Positions 23,379 to 32,723 of a stretch of DNA of 64,000 nucleotides are shown one piece after another. Both the position numbers and the translations under genes were made by a program. Below the pieces are notes generated by a model that worked only from the letters and a program-made list of their open reading frames with translations, had not been told where the DNA came from and searched no databases. Origin of the DNA: Cyclobacteriaceae bacterium (GTDB lineage: Bacteria; Bacteroidota; Bacteroidia; Cytophagales; Cyclobacteriaceae); contig JAEUUA010000018.1 in assembly GCA_016787755.1 (NCBI GenBank), positions 310,001-374,000 of the forward strand. The letters are read 5' to 3'. Each line of letters opens with the position of its first letter. The stretch's first letter is position 1.

Positions 23379-26092
23379 AAACGAAGTGATAACGATCCCT
23401 TATATTCTTTGTTGGTATATTTAATTACATAGAAATAAACTCCGGCCGCCTGATCCGTTGCGTACCATCTAAAATTTCGTTCACCACTCATAAAAACCTG
23501 ACTACCCCATCGATTATACACATACACCGATTCAAACCGGCTCACACAATTATCAGGGGGAAGGGAAATTTGCAAATCGGGATTGGTAGCAGGATCGCAA
23601 GGAGTTATACCTTCCAGTGCAAAGTAATCATTGCAGCCGTCTCCATTGGGGGTAAACACATTGGGGGGAAGAAATTCATTCTCCACACTTTTTACATCGC
23701 GTATCTTTATCGTAACAGAAACTGTATCGGCTTTATTAACAAAGCAGCGATCGTCTTTCAGCTTAAATTTAAAAGTATAAGTGTTTTCATAAATGCCATT
23801 CTTGAAAATAGAACAATCGGGTGTCCATGCAAATGGAGTTTCTACTTTACCTCTGCCCTCCACCGGAGTGAATACATAATTCTCAGGTTTCTCAGTGCCC
23901 GTTGCCTCTAGCAAGGTAAGCGAAATCAAATCCTGCGCAGGATAAACATCGCCATCTACACCTTTTAATAAAAACTGAATAGGTTCACCCACTACAAACT
24001 CTACCGCTTTATTATTTACAATCTCATTGCCTTGTTGAATGGTAAGCTGTGGCTGGGAATTAAGAGGAGGGAGAACGGTAACCTGCACATCAACCGTATC
24101 GGCCTTATAAAAGCGGCATTTGTTTGCGTTGTCAACCACAATAAATTGAAAGGTAAATTTGCTTTTCTTTTTCAAATCAATTTTGGCGCAGGTAATGTCC
24201 CACTGAAAACGGGAAGTAACAGTACCCACCCCCGATGCAACCGGAAATGAAATACCAAACAAATCCAATGAGTCACGCTGTTTTACATCAAGCGTAAGTA
24301 AATCATTATCAACTAAGTCGGTGCCCGTTACATGAAAGGCAAGGGTTTCGTTTACTCTGCGTTGCAGGTTTACTACTTTTCGCTCTTGCGGATCGCTGGT
24401 TAAATCGGTATCAATGGTTGGGCTGGCATTTCCCGGAAGGATAACAGCAAAATTAAAAGTAGCTGTTGCAGGATCACCAAAGTCACAAAGATCTCTATCG
24501 TTCGCAATTATTTTTACCTGGAAACCCGTTCGGTTAGTGAAATTATAGATATCGCAATAAGCATCCCACCTGATTTTACCTTTTATAATTCCTTTAACGG
24601 GAGGACTTTCAAAATCAATTTTAATTCCGGCATCAGCCAGTATAAATCCATTGGTAACTATCGAAACATACAACTCATTAAAATCGTCATCGTGAATTTC
24701 AAAAGCTTTTTCATAAAACCCACCTTCTTGCAAGATGATTGTTTCATTTACTATCAAAGGTGTCACATGATCAACCGGATTAACATAATAAGGATTGGTG
24801 TTTATAGGAGGCTCTACATTTACCGCGATCTTAAGTGTATCCGTTAATGGCAGGCTACAGGCATCATCAAAGGCTATAATGCCAATTTGGTACGGGCCAC
24901 CTTCAATATAGGGGCATCGCGGAAAGCAAATTGTAAAATCTTTTGTACTTCCATTCAAAAGCGTGGTAGTAGTAACAGCAGGAAGAATTTCACTAATATT
25001 CTTCTTAAAGTTGAGAGCCACCGCACGAATAGAAATCTTCTCTCTATAGTTATCTTCTATCTTACTGGCATCAGGATCCGAAACCCGAACTTGAATGCAC
25101 CGATCAGCATCCGCTATGGTATTGGAAAAGCTGATACTCATGTTTTTACTATACGTAAATGAAGCATCTGTCAATTTCTTTCCGGTGATTTTGGGAGGTT
25201 CTGCCTGAGGACATGCATCTACTACCAGCATTTGAAAATCGCGCCTGCTTTCCCCAATTTTTTCACCCGCCCTATATTCATCAATCTTAACGGCAAAAAC
25301 GAAAAGACCTTGCGTTCTTGGTGTCGCGGTGAGCAGTCCCTCTTTACTTATTCTTAAATCCGGACTGCCATTTATGATTTTTGAGAGCCCATACCCTGGC
25401 CGCCAGGTTACTTGCGGATACGGCCCGGGAGATGGATTAGGAAGTGCCACTTGAGAAGTTGTATTTAGCGGAGTTACCAGCGTGTAAACTAATGAATCTT
25501 CGTCATCATCTACACCCGCAAAGTCAACATAGTAGGGACGATACGGACAAGCAAAATCATTGAGGGGTGGAAAAAGTCTGGGTGACGAATTTACAAAAGG
25601 CTGTCCGTTTTTTACTACCGGTGGAAACTCAAGATAAAAAGTTTGTCCTGCAGAAGTATTAGTAGCACTTGGTTGCTGGCTATAGATGTTCGTGATATTG
25701 TAATTGCGACAGCAGCGTTCCCACACTACAAAATATCCTTCAGGATCATTATAATTTTGTGATGAAAGAGTAAGCGTTGAGGTATATATTAGTTTAGTAG
25801 TAATTAATTCACCACTGGAGCATTCGGGTTGGGTATAAGGCACGTTTGATTCATTGCTTAACGGCATAAGAACAGTACCCATAAGCACGTTGTCTTTTTT
25901 TCGATAGATAGTTACTGTAACGTTGGGGTCTTTCGCTCCCGGGGCGCCATTGATCTGATCAAAATAAAGAATAAGGTTAAGGCGGTAGGTGCTCCCCGAA
26001 AGATGAATTAACTCAAACTCGCCTCCAACAATATGCGAGGCTACGAGCGGAAAAGAAATAAGCAACAACAGCGTTAAGAGAAATCGTTTCAT
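23375..26092 (-). CDS. Large secreted protein with gliding-motility-type C-terminal sorting domain (T9SS type B)
   Basis: 905 residues from the ATG at 26092, chosen because MKRFLLTLLLLISFPLVA is a clean signal peptide; the longer frame to 26149 adds a non-signal extension. After ASHIVGGEFELI come several repeats of a beta-sandwich type, each about 110 residues and including RFQWDITCA or FAWTPDCS-like ends, with many Asp and Cys. The last 90 residues start NVFTPNGDGCNDYF and end YNRWGSQVF...GVYFYVIKY...GSLSLRF, the CHU_C/gliding-associated domain recognised by type IX secretion. It is probably a cell-surface or secreted adhesin-like protein. Confidence 0.88.
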   Translation of the reverse strand: MKRFLLTLLLLISFPLVASHIVGGEFELIHLSGSTYRLNLILYFDQINGAPGAKDPNVTVTIYRKKDNVLMGTVLMPLSNESNVPYTQPECSSGELITTKLIYTSTLTLSSQNYNDPEGYFVVWERCCRNYNITNIYSQQPSATNTSAGQTFYLEFPPVVKNGQPFVNSSPRLFPPLNDFACPYRPYYVDFAGVDDDEDSLVYTLVTPLNTTSQVALPNPSPGPYPQVTWRPGYGLSKIINGSPDLRISKEGLLTATPRTQGLFVFAVKIDEYRAGEKIGESRRDFQMLVVDACPQAEPPKITGKKLTDASFTYSKNMSISFSNTIADADRCIQVRVSDPDASKIEDNYREKISIRAVALNFKKNISEILPAVTTTTLLNGSTKDFTICFPRCPYIEGGPYQIGIIAFDDACSLPLTDTLKIAVNVEPPINTNPYYVNPVDHVTPLIVNETIILQEGGFYEKAFEIHDDDFNELYVSIVTNGFILADAGIKIDFESPPVKGIIKGKIRWDAYCDIYNFTNRTGFQVKIIANDRDLCDFGDPATATFNFAVILPGNASPTIDTDLTSDPQERKVVNLQRRVNETLAFHVTGTDLVDNDLLTLDVKQRDSLDLFGISFPVASGVGTVTSRFQWDITCAKIDLKKKSKFTFQFIVVDNANKCRFYKADTVDVQVTVLPPLNSQPQLTIQQGNEIVNNKAVEFVVGEPIQFLLKGVDGDVYPAQDLISLTLLEATGTEKPENYVFTPVEGRGKVETPFAWTPDCSIFKNGIYENTYTFKFKLKDDRCFVNKADTVSVTIKIRDVKSVENEFLPPNVFTPNGDGCNDYFALEGITPCDPATNPDLQISLPPDNCVSRFESVYVYNRWGSQVFMSGERNFRWYATDQAAGVYFYVIKYTNKEYKGSLSLRF

Positions 26093-26184
26093 CACTATCA
26101 ACCAATCACGAAAGATAACCATTTCAAACCACTGCTTAAAACCCCCCATATTTCAGTAATTTCGCCACCTTAGACTGCGTTTTA

Positions 26185-27603
26185 ATGAAAAAAGGAGACT
26201 TATTGGAAAATATCGAAATTGAAACAATGGCCGCTGAAGGCAAATGCATTGCCAAAGTGGATGGACTTGTGTTATTTCTTCAAGGTGGTGCCCCGGGTGA
26301 TACGGTGCAAGTGCAATTGACCAAAATCAAAAGTAATTTTTTGGAAGGTAAAGTCACGGCTATTCAAAAACGCTCTCTTCTCCGCACCGAACCTTTTTGT
26401 GAGCACTTCGGTACGTGCGGGGGCTGCTCGTGGCAACATATTAATTACGAAACTCAATTAAAGTATAAGCAGCAACAAGTTATTGATAATCTCGAGCGCC
26501 TGGGGGGATTACAATTACCGGCAATCACTCCCATTCTCGCATCCAAGAAAATAAACTATTATCGCAATAAGCTCGACTACACCTTTACCTCTAACCGCTG
26601 GCTCACGAAAGAAGAGCTTAACAGAGCCATTGAAGAAAGTCGCTTTGAGGTGGGGTTGGGATATCACATCCCAAAAATGTTTGATCGTGTATTTGATGTG
26701 GCCAACTGCTACCTGCAACCAGAGCCTTCCAACGCCATTCGCCTGCTGGCGAAAAAAACAGCTGTTGAAAATCAAATTCCCTTTTTTGATTTGCGAAGAC
26801 AAACCGGATTTCTGCGCACACTCACAATCCGATCTTCCAACATAGGTGAGGTGATGATCATCCTACAAGTGACAGTTGATGAAAAGCACTGGATCGAAAA
26901 GATGATGAAAACATTAACCGATGCATTTCCACAAATTACTTCGGCCAACTACATCATCAACAATAAAAAGAACGACACCTTTGCTGATCTGGATGTAATC
27001 TGCTGGAAAGGGAATCCGTATATCACCGAGCAAATGAACAAACCCGATGGAAGTGGTACGCTTCAGTTTCGCGTGAGTCCTAAATCATTTTATCAAACCA
27101 ATTCCGACCAGGCCTACGAACTTTATAAAGTAGCCTGGCAAATGGCTGAGCTAAAAGGTGACGAACATGTGTATGATCTTTATACCGGCACAGGAACCAT
27201 TGCCAATTTTATAGCGGGTGAGGCAAAAAAAGTAATTGGGTTGGAGTATGTAGCTGCCGCGATTGAAGATGCGAAAGCAAACTCAAAACTCAACGGCATT
27301 ACCAACACGGAGTTTTATGCAGGCGACATGAAAGATTTACTAACCGATGATTTTCTATCACAGCATGGAAAGCCCGACACCATAATTACTGACCCACCTC
27401 GGGCCGGCATGCACGAAGATGTGACCAATATGTTGTTAAAAGTGGCACCCAAACGAATTGTGTATGTGAGTTGCAATGCTGCTACCCAGGCGCGCGATTT
27501 AAAAATACTTGCAGAGAAGTATGACATCACAGCCGTTCAAGCAGTTGATATGTTTCCACAAACTACCCATGTGGAGAATGTAGCGCGGTTGGATTTGAGA
27601 TAA
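26185..27603 (+). CDS. rlmD: 23S rRNA (uracil-C5)-methyltransferase, RlmD/RumA type
   Basis: 472 residues. An N-terminal TRAM domain (about 1-60) is followed by the iron-sulfur Cys cluster CEHFGTCGGCSWQH, then the methyltransferase domain. Motif I is VYDLYTGTGTIANFI; the catalytic region is TDPPRAGMHED and the conserved VYVSCNAATQARDL, with nucleophile Cys. The end MFPQTTHVENVARL is typical of the RumA/TrmA family. It methylates U1939 or an equivalent uridine of 23S rRNA. It stands alone, and its ATG at 26185 lies 92 bases from the oppositely oriented surface-protein gene. Confidence 0.92.
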   Translation: MKKGDLLENIEIETMAAEGKCIAKVDGLVLFLQGGAPGDTVQVQLTKIKSNFLEGKVTAIQKRSLLRTEPFCEHFGTCGGCSWQHINYETQLKYKQQQVIDNLERLGGLQLPAITPILASKKINYYRNKLDYTFTSNRWLTKEELNRAIEESRFEVGLGYHIPKMFDRVFDVANCYLQPEPSNAIRLLAKKTAVENQIPFFDLRRQTGFLRTLTIRSSNIGEVMIILQVTVDEKHWIEKMMKTLTDAFPQITSANYIINNKKNDTFADLDVICWKGNPYITEQMNKPDGSGTLQFRVSPKSFYQTNSDQAYELYKVAWQMAELKGDEHVYDLYTGTGTIANFIAGEAKKVIGLEYVAAAIEDAKANSKLNGITNTEFYAGDMKDLLTDDFLSQHGKPDTIITDPPRAGMHEDVTNMLLKVAPKRIVYVSCNAATQARDLKILAEKYDITAVQAVDMFPQTTHVENVARLDLR

Positions 27604-27634
27604 TATCCAGGGCGCAAATAATAACTTAATTAAA

Positions 27635-27672
27635 CTAAATATTTTAGCTTTTATATACTAATATATTTAGTA
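27635..27672. promoter_or_regulatory. Two inverted repeats in front of the dinB operon
   Basis: CTAAA-TAT-TTTAG at 27635-27647 and TACTAA-TATAT-TTAGTA at 27656-27672. Both use the half-site CTAAA/TTTAG or a close form, and they lie directly before the GTG start at 27684. A damage-responsive repressor binding site is a reasonable guess. Confidence 0.5.
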
Positions 27673-27683
27673 TTATTGCTTTT

Positions 27684-28895
27684 GTGATCAACAGGAGCAT
27701 TATACATATGGACTTGGATGCGTTTTTTGTATCGGTAGAACGTACAAAAAGCACGAAACTTATTGGCATTCCGCTAATAATAGGGGGCAGCAGCAGACGC
27801 GGGGTGGTGGCCGCCTGCAGCTACGAAGCCCGCAAATTTGGAGTCCACTCCGCCATGCCCATGTACCTGGCCATGCAGCTTTGTCCCGATGCCAAAGTGA
27901 TCTCGGGCGACATGGAGGCCTACAGTCAATTTTCACAGCTGGTTACTGAAATTATTGCCGACAAAGCTCCGGCTTTCGAAAAAGCTTCCATCGATGAGTT
28001 TTATATCGATGCTACGGGCATGGATCGCTTCTTTGGTAGTTATAAATGGGCTATTGAACTACAGAAAAAAATAGAGAAAGAAAGCAGGCTTCCCATCTCC
28101 ATGGCCTTATCAGTAAATAAACTCGTTTCGAAAGTAGCAACGGCCGAATTTAAACCTAATGCACAGAAGCAAATTGTGGCCGGTGACGAAAAGAGTTTTC
28201 TCGGCCCACTCGCCATCGACAAAATTCCGATGGTCGGTAAACAAACCGCCTCCTTTCTCTATGATATGGGCGTGCGCACGGTGGCTACCTTACGGGAGAT
28301 GCCCCAACAATTTCTGATCAGTGCATTTGGCAAAAACGGAATCAGTTTGTGGAATAAAGCGCATGGCATTGATGATTCTCCTGTGGCTTCGTACAGTGAA
28401 CAAAAATCCATTTCTACGGAATCTACATTCGATCAGGATACGATTGATGTAAAACGACTGAAGTCTATACTAATTGCCATGGTAGAAAAAGTTGCCTTTC
28501 AACTGCGCGAACAAAAAAAACTTACTTCATGCATCGCTGTAAAAATCCGGTATTCAAATTTCGATACCGAGAGCAAACAGATTCATATTCCCTATACGTC
28601 TTCCGATTATACAATTCTGCGCGTGGTGCAAGAGCTATTTGATAAACTCTATAATCGAAGAATGTTAATTCGCCTGGTGGGTGTGCGCCTGAGCAATCTG
28701 GTTCATGGTAATCACCAAATCAGTTTGTTTGATGATACCGTGGAAGACATCAATCTCTACGAAGCCATGGATTTTATTAAACACAAACATGGTGTAGAAA
28801 AATTAATTCGCGCTACTACGTTGGATGTAAACAAGCGCGTGCGCATGGAAATGAATATGTTTAAAGGTAAGGTGACAAAAAATTTGATGAATTAA
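27684..28895 (+). CDS. dinB: DNA polymerase IV (Y-family, DinB)
   Basis: 403 residues. The start is taken at the GTG (27684) because the N-terminal strand RSIIHMDLDAFFVSVE is needed; an ATG at 27708 would cut it. Catalytic acidic residues are in DLDAFF and SIDEFYID. Other family blocks are AACSYEARKFGV and MALSVNKLVSKVA. The C-terminal little-finger domain (about 230-350) contains SEQKSISTESTF. It copies across DNA damage with low fidelity. It forms an operon with the next two genes (5- and 35-base gaps), the usual setting of Bacteroidetes mutagenic-repair cassettes. Confidence 0.93.
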   Translation: MINRSIIHMDLDAFFVSVERTKSTKLIGIPLIIGGSSRRGVVAACSYEARKFGVHSAMPMYLAMQLCPDAKVISGDMEAYSQFSQLVTEIIADKAPAFEKASIDEFYIDATGMDRFFGSYKWAIELQKKIEKESRLPISMALSVNKLVSKVATAEFKPNAQKQIVAGDEKSFLGPLAIDKIPMVGKQTASFLYDMGVRTVATLREMPQQFLISAFGKNGISLWNKAHGIDDSPVASYSEQKSISTESTFDQDTIDVKRLKSILIAMVEKVAFQLREQKKLTSCIAVKIRYSNFDTESKQIHIPYTSSDYTILRVVQELFDKLYNRRMLIRLVGVRLSNLVHGNHQISLFDDTVEDINLYEAMDFIKHKHGVEKLIRATTLDVNKRVRMEMNMFKGKVTKNLMN

Positions 28896-28900
28896 CTGGT

Positions 28901-29470
28901 ATGAATATCTCAACCATGGAAAAGTTTTGCGTTAACAGGTTCTTCTTTACCATAACTCCTTCACAACCCGTGCAGATTTTTGTTTCGGATTTAAAAAAGC
29001 ACGTACGCGAAGTCCTTGGACACGGATTTCAAGATGAATTGTATCCAGCATACATCCCGCTATTTAAATACACCGACTTTAAAACAGAAAGTTTTTTATA
29101 TGATGCCGACTGGCTTACTTCTGCCTTACTGCCGTTCGAGATACATGTAAATGGCTTAGGTGCATTTAAGCATGGAGGTAATAAAACAATCTATCTCCAC
29201 CTGGAATACAAAACTCCTAACTCAGAATTAGCAAACGCTTTAGGTGGAGAGCCTATAACTCCTCACATCATAATCGCCAGAAATCTCGAGTCTGACGATT
29301 TCACCAAGGCATGGGAACATTTGCAAAATGTTCCACACTACAATTACTTCCGATGTACCACTGTAACCGTTTTAAAAAAAGAACCCAATCGCTGGAATAG
29401 ATCGTTGGAATTGCCATTGGATAAATCAGATCAACCCTTCGAGGCTGATACCTTGATTTGTAGTCATTAG
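28901..29470 (+). CDS. 2H phosphoesterase-like (2'-5' RNA ligase superfamily) protein
   Basis: 189 residues between dinB and the dnaE-like gene. The fold looks like the 2H superfamily: an N-terminal strand RFFFTITP, then a His in IYLHLEYKTP and a second His in PHIIIARNL about 30 residues later, flanked by a helix (DDFTKAWEHL) and a final strand YFRCTTVTVLKKE. The strict HxT/S pattern is not complete, so the assignment is tentative and activity is unclear. Small companion genes in dinB/dnaE cassettes are common, but I do not recall this kind. Confidence 0.55.
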   Translation: MNISTMEKFCVNRFFFTITPSQPVQIFVSDLKKHVREVLGHGFQDELYPAYIPLFKYTDFKTESFLYDADWLTSALLPFEIHVNGLGAFKHGGNKTIYLHLEYKTPNSELANALGGEPITPHIIIARNLESDDFTKAWEHLQNVPHYNYFRCTTVTVLKKEPNRWNRSLELPLDKSDQPFEADTLICSH

Positions 29471-29505
29471 TCCATTTCAAAAATTGACCATCGATACATC
29501 CACTT

Positions 29506-32500
29506 ATGTACCTCAACTGCCACACCAGCTTCAGTTTCAAATATGGCACGCTGCCTATCAAAACGCTTTTTGAAGAAGCAAAGCGCTGTGGGATTCATAA
29601 ACTCGCGCTTACAGAAATTAATAATGTGTCTTCTTACCTGGACATGCTGCGCATCTGTGATGAAAATAAACCCGGCAAGGATGGATTAACTAAATACGGA
29701 AAAACTCCTTATCAGCTTGACATTGCCGTAGGCATTGAGTTCAGAAATGATCATGATTTTTTATACATCGTTATCGCCAGAAACAATCGCGGGTTTGAAG
29801 CGGTCAATCGTTTTTTATCGCATCATAACCGCGAAGGAAAAAAATTCCCAAAACGGGCACCTGAATTTGATCAGGTATTCATCATTTATCCGTTCGGTGC
29901 AATAGAACCTGATCACTTAAAAGCGTATGAATACATTGGGGTAAGTAAACCCGATTTAGTATCGTTTACTATTCATCCGCTGCGTGAAGAATACGAATAT
30001 AAATTCGTGGCACTCCATCCGATCACGCTTTTGCCCCCCGAAGAAAATAAAAAGGGTAAACTCATTTATCGGGATCATAACACACACAGACTTCTTAGAT
30101 GCATTGCTAACAACACATTACTAAGCAAACTTGCCGAACAGCATCAGGCCCGCAAAGAAGAGTTTATGCTGCCTGAAGAAGAGTTGTGGAAAGCATTCGA
30201 AAAGTTTCCTGAACTGATCCGCAATGCAGAATCCATACTGAATCAATGTTTCACAGAGTGCAAACTGGGAGAAGACAAAAACAAGAAGTTTTTTACCTCC
30301 GGCCCGGCCGAAGATATGAAGTACTTGCGAACCATTACAGCCAGCGGATATGCAAAACGTTACGGTGATAATAAAACCATTTGGCAATCGCACATTGAAA
30401 AAGAACTTCGCATAATCGCCCAAAAAGGATTTACTGCCTATTATTTGATTGCTTATGATTTAATTCGCTTTGCCAAGAAACATAATTATGATTTTGTAGG
30501 TCGCGGGAGTGGCGCTAATAGCACGGTAGCTTATTGCCTTGGCATCACCAATGTAGATCCGATTGAGCTTGATTTATATTTTGAACGCTTTCTTAATGAA
30601 GAGCGTGTTACTCCACCCGACTTCGATATTGATTTTTCGTGGGACAACCGCGATGCCATTTATGACTACCTCTTTACTAAGTACGGATACGATCATGTTT
30701 GCTTATTGGGAACGCATGTAACCTATAAAGGTAAATCCATCATTCGCGAATTGGCAAAAGTATTTGGGTTGCCCAAAGAAGAAATTGACGCCCTTGTTGA
30801 AAATAGGAAAGAAGGAATTGAGCGCGACCACATTGCAAAAAAAGTAATGGGGTATGCCAATTATATAGTGAGTAAAGAACTTCCTGCTAACATTTCCATT
30901 CATGCCGGAGGAGTACTCATCACAGAAAAACCTATTTACGCGTACACGGCTACTGAGTTTCCGCCCAAAAGTTTGCCTGTATCACAATTTGAAATGCATG
31001 CTGCTGAAGATTTTGGTATTTACAAATTTGATATTCTTAGTCAGCGTGGGTTAGGTCACATCAAAGAAACCGTTACCCATGTAAAACGAAATAAAGGAAT
31101 TGACATTAATGTGTATCAATTCAAAAAATTCAAAGAGGATAAAAAAATTAAAGACCTCATGCGCAACAGTAAAGCAATGGGTTGCTTTTATGTGGAGTCG
31201 CCTGCCATGCGCATGTTGTTGCAAAAATTACGGTGCGATGATTACTTGACACTAGTCGCTGCCAGTTCTATTATCCGCCCGGGGGTAGCCAGTTCAGGGA
31301 TGATGAAGGCATACATCGAACGGTTTCACATGACACGTAATAATATTAAATACGAATCCATTCATCCCATTATGGATGAGTTAATGGCTGATACCTATGG
31401 CGTGATGGTGTATCAGGAAGATGTAATTAAAATAGCACATCATTTTGGCGGACTTTCACTTACTGAAGCCGATGTGCTGCGTAGAGGCATGTCAGGAAAG
31501 TATCGATCACGCGAAGAATTTCAACGTGTGCGTGATAAGTTTTTTGAAAACTGTGCAAAGAAAAAATATCCTCAACACATTACCGATCGTGTTTGGTTTG
31601 AGATTGAAAGTTTTGCCGGCTATTCGTTTGCCAAAGGACACTCTGCCAGTTATGCAGTGGAAAGTTATCAAAGTTTATTCTTAAAGGCACACTACCCACT
31701 GGAGTTTATGGTAGGCGTGATCAACAACTTTGGAGGATTTTATCGAACCGAATTTTACTTTCACGAAGCCCGAATGAATGGCGCCCGAATCGAAGCTCCA
31801 TGTGTCAATAACAGCGAGCATCTCACCACGATTTATGATGATACCATCTATATCGGGTTCATTCACCTAAAAAGTCTGGAAACAAAAATAGCACAATGCA
31901 TTCCGCTTGAGCGACAGAAGAGTGGTACCTATAAAAGTTTAGATAATTTTCTCAGGCGTACTCCAGGCATCGGGCTGGAACAACTTCGCATTCTTATTCG
32001 CCTCGGTTCCTTTCGCTTTACCGGAAAAACAAAGCAACAACTTTTATGGGAGTCGATGTTATTTCTTAGCAATTCAAGAACTAAACCGACTACTACCGTA
32101 GAACTGTTTGATACGGAACCCAAAGAATATCCATTACCCAAATTAAAACGAAATGTATTAGAAGATGCTTTTGATGAAATCGAGTTGCTTGGGTTCCCAC
32201 TTTGCAATCCGTTTGATCTGCTGGCTACCTCTGATTTTGGTGACACCACAGCAAAAGAACTTTCTAAAAAGAAAGATCAGCAAGTTCACATCGTAGGTTA
32301 TCTTGTTACCACCAAAGATGCCTCCACCATGAAAACAAAACAGCACATGGCCTTTGGCACGTTTTACGATGTGCACGGTGAGGTATTCGATACGGTGCAC
32401 TTTCCAAACTCTGCGCGGCAGTTTCCATTTCGTGGTCGTGGGTTTTATGATCTGAAAGGAAAAGTGATTGAAGACTTTGGTGTGTACTCCATCGATGTAC

Positions 32501-32586
32501 ATGGGATGAACAAACTACCGATGGTTAGCAAACGTGCCGATGATGCTTTCGCGGAGGTTGTAACAGCAAGTCATACTCAAGTCTAA
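29506..32586 (+). CDS. dnaE2: DNA polymerase III alpha subunit, error-prone (DnaE2/ImuC-like)
   Basis: 1026 residues. An N-terminal PHP domain (about 1-230) starts MYLNCHTSFSFKYGTLPIK. The polymerase palm contains the catalytic Asp block TPPDFDIDFSWD and FVGRGSGANSTVAYCLGI; later blocks are SRRGLGHIKE-like (LSQRGLGHIKETV), FAGYSFAKGHSASYA and YQEDVIKIAHHFGGLS. The tail (about 910-1010) looks like an OB domain. The length is shorter than a normal replicative alpha and fits DnaE2/ImuC. The neighbours dinB and the 2H-like gene suggest damage-induced mutagenesis. Confidence 0.88.
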   Translation: MYLNCHTSFSFKYGTLPIKTLFEEAKRCGIHKLALTEINNVSSYLDMLRICDENKPGKDGLTKYGKTPYQLDIAVGIEFRNDHDFLYIVIARNNRGFEAVNRFLSHHNREGKKFPKRAPEFDQVFIIYPFGAIEPDHLKAYEYIGVSKPDLVSFTIHPLREEYEYKFVALHPITLLPPEENKKGKLIYRDHNTHRLLRCIANNTLLSKLAEQHQARKEEFMLPEEELWKAFEKFPELIRNAESILNQCFTECKLGEDKNKKFFTSGPAEDMKYLRTITASGYAKRYGDNKTIWQSHIEKELRIIAQKGFTAYYLIAYDLIRFAKKHNYDFVGRGSGANSTVAYCLGITNVDPIELDLYFERFLNEERVTPPDFDIDFSWDNRDAIYDYLFTKYGYDHVCLLGTHVTYKGKSIIRELAKVFGLPKEEIDALVENRKEGIERDHIAKKVMGYANYIVSKELPANISIHAGGVLITEKPIYAYTATEFPPKSLPVSQFEMHAAEDFGIYKFDILSQRGLGHIKETVTHVKRNKGIDINVYQFKKFKEDKKIKDLMRNSKAMGCFYVESPAMRMLLQKLRCDDYLTLVAASSIIRPGVASSGMMKAYIERFHMTRNNIKYESIHPIMDELMADTYGVMVYQEDVIKIAHHFGGLSLTEADVLRRGMSGKYRSREEFQRVRDKFFENCAKKKYPQHITDRVWFEIESFAGYSFAKGHSASYAVESYQSLFLKAHYPLEFMVGVINNFGGFYRTEFYFHEARMNGARIEAPCVNNSEHLTTIYDDTIYIGFIHLKSLETKIAQCIPLERQKSGTYKSLDNFLRRTPGIGLEQLRILIRLGSFRFTGKTKQQLLWESMLFLSNSRTKPTTTVELFDTEPKEYPLPKLKRNVLEDAFDEIELLGFPLCNPFDLLATSDFGDTTAKELSKKKDQQVHIVGYLVTTKDASTMKTKQHMAFGTFYDVHGEVFDTVHFPNSARQFPFRGRGFYDLKGKVIEDFGVYSIDVHGMNKLPMVSKRADDAFAEVVTASHTQV

Positions 32587-32723
32587 CACTGATAATCTTA
32601 GGTTAAAAGAATTCTCTTAGCGATTTTTTTTTGTTCCTCCTTAACTAAATTCTACTTTCGAGTTGAAATTGAATGCAGATAGGTAAGCTTTCTGCTTTCG
32701 TCTTTAAACTTTCAACTTAATTC

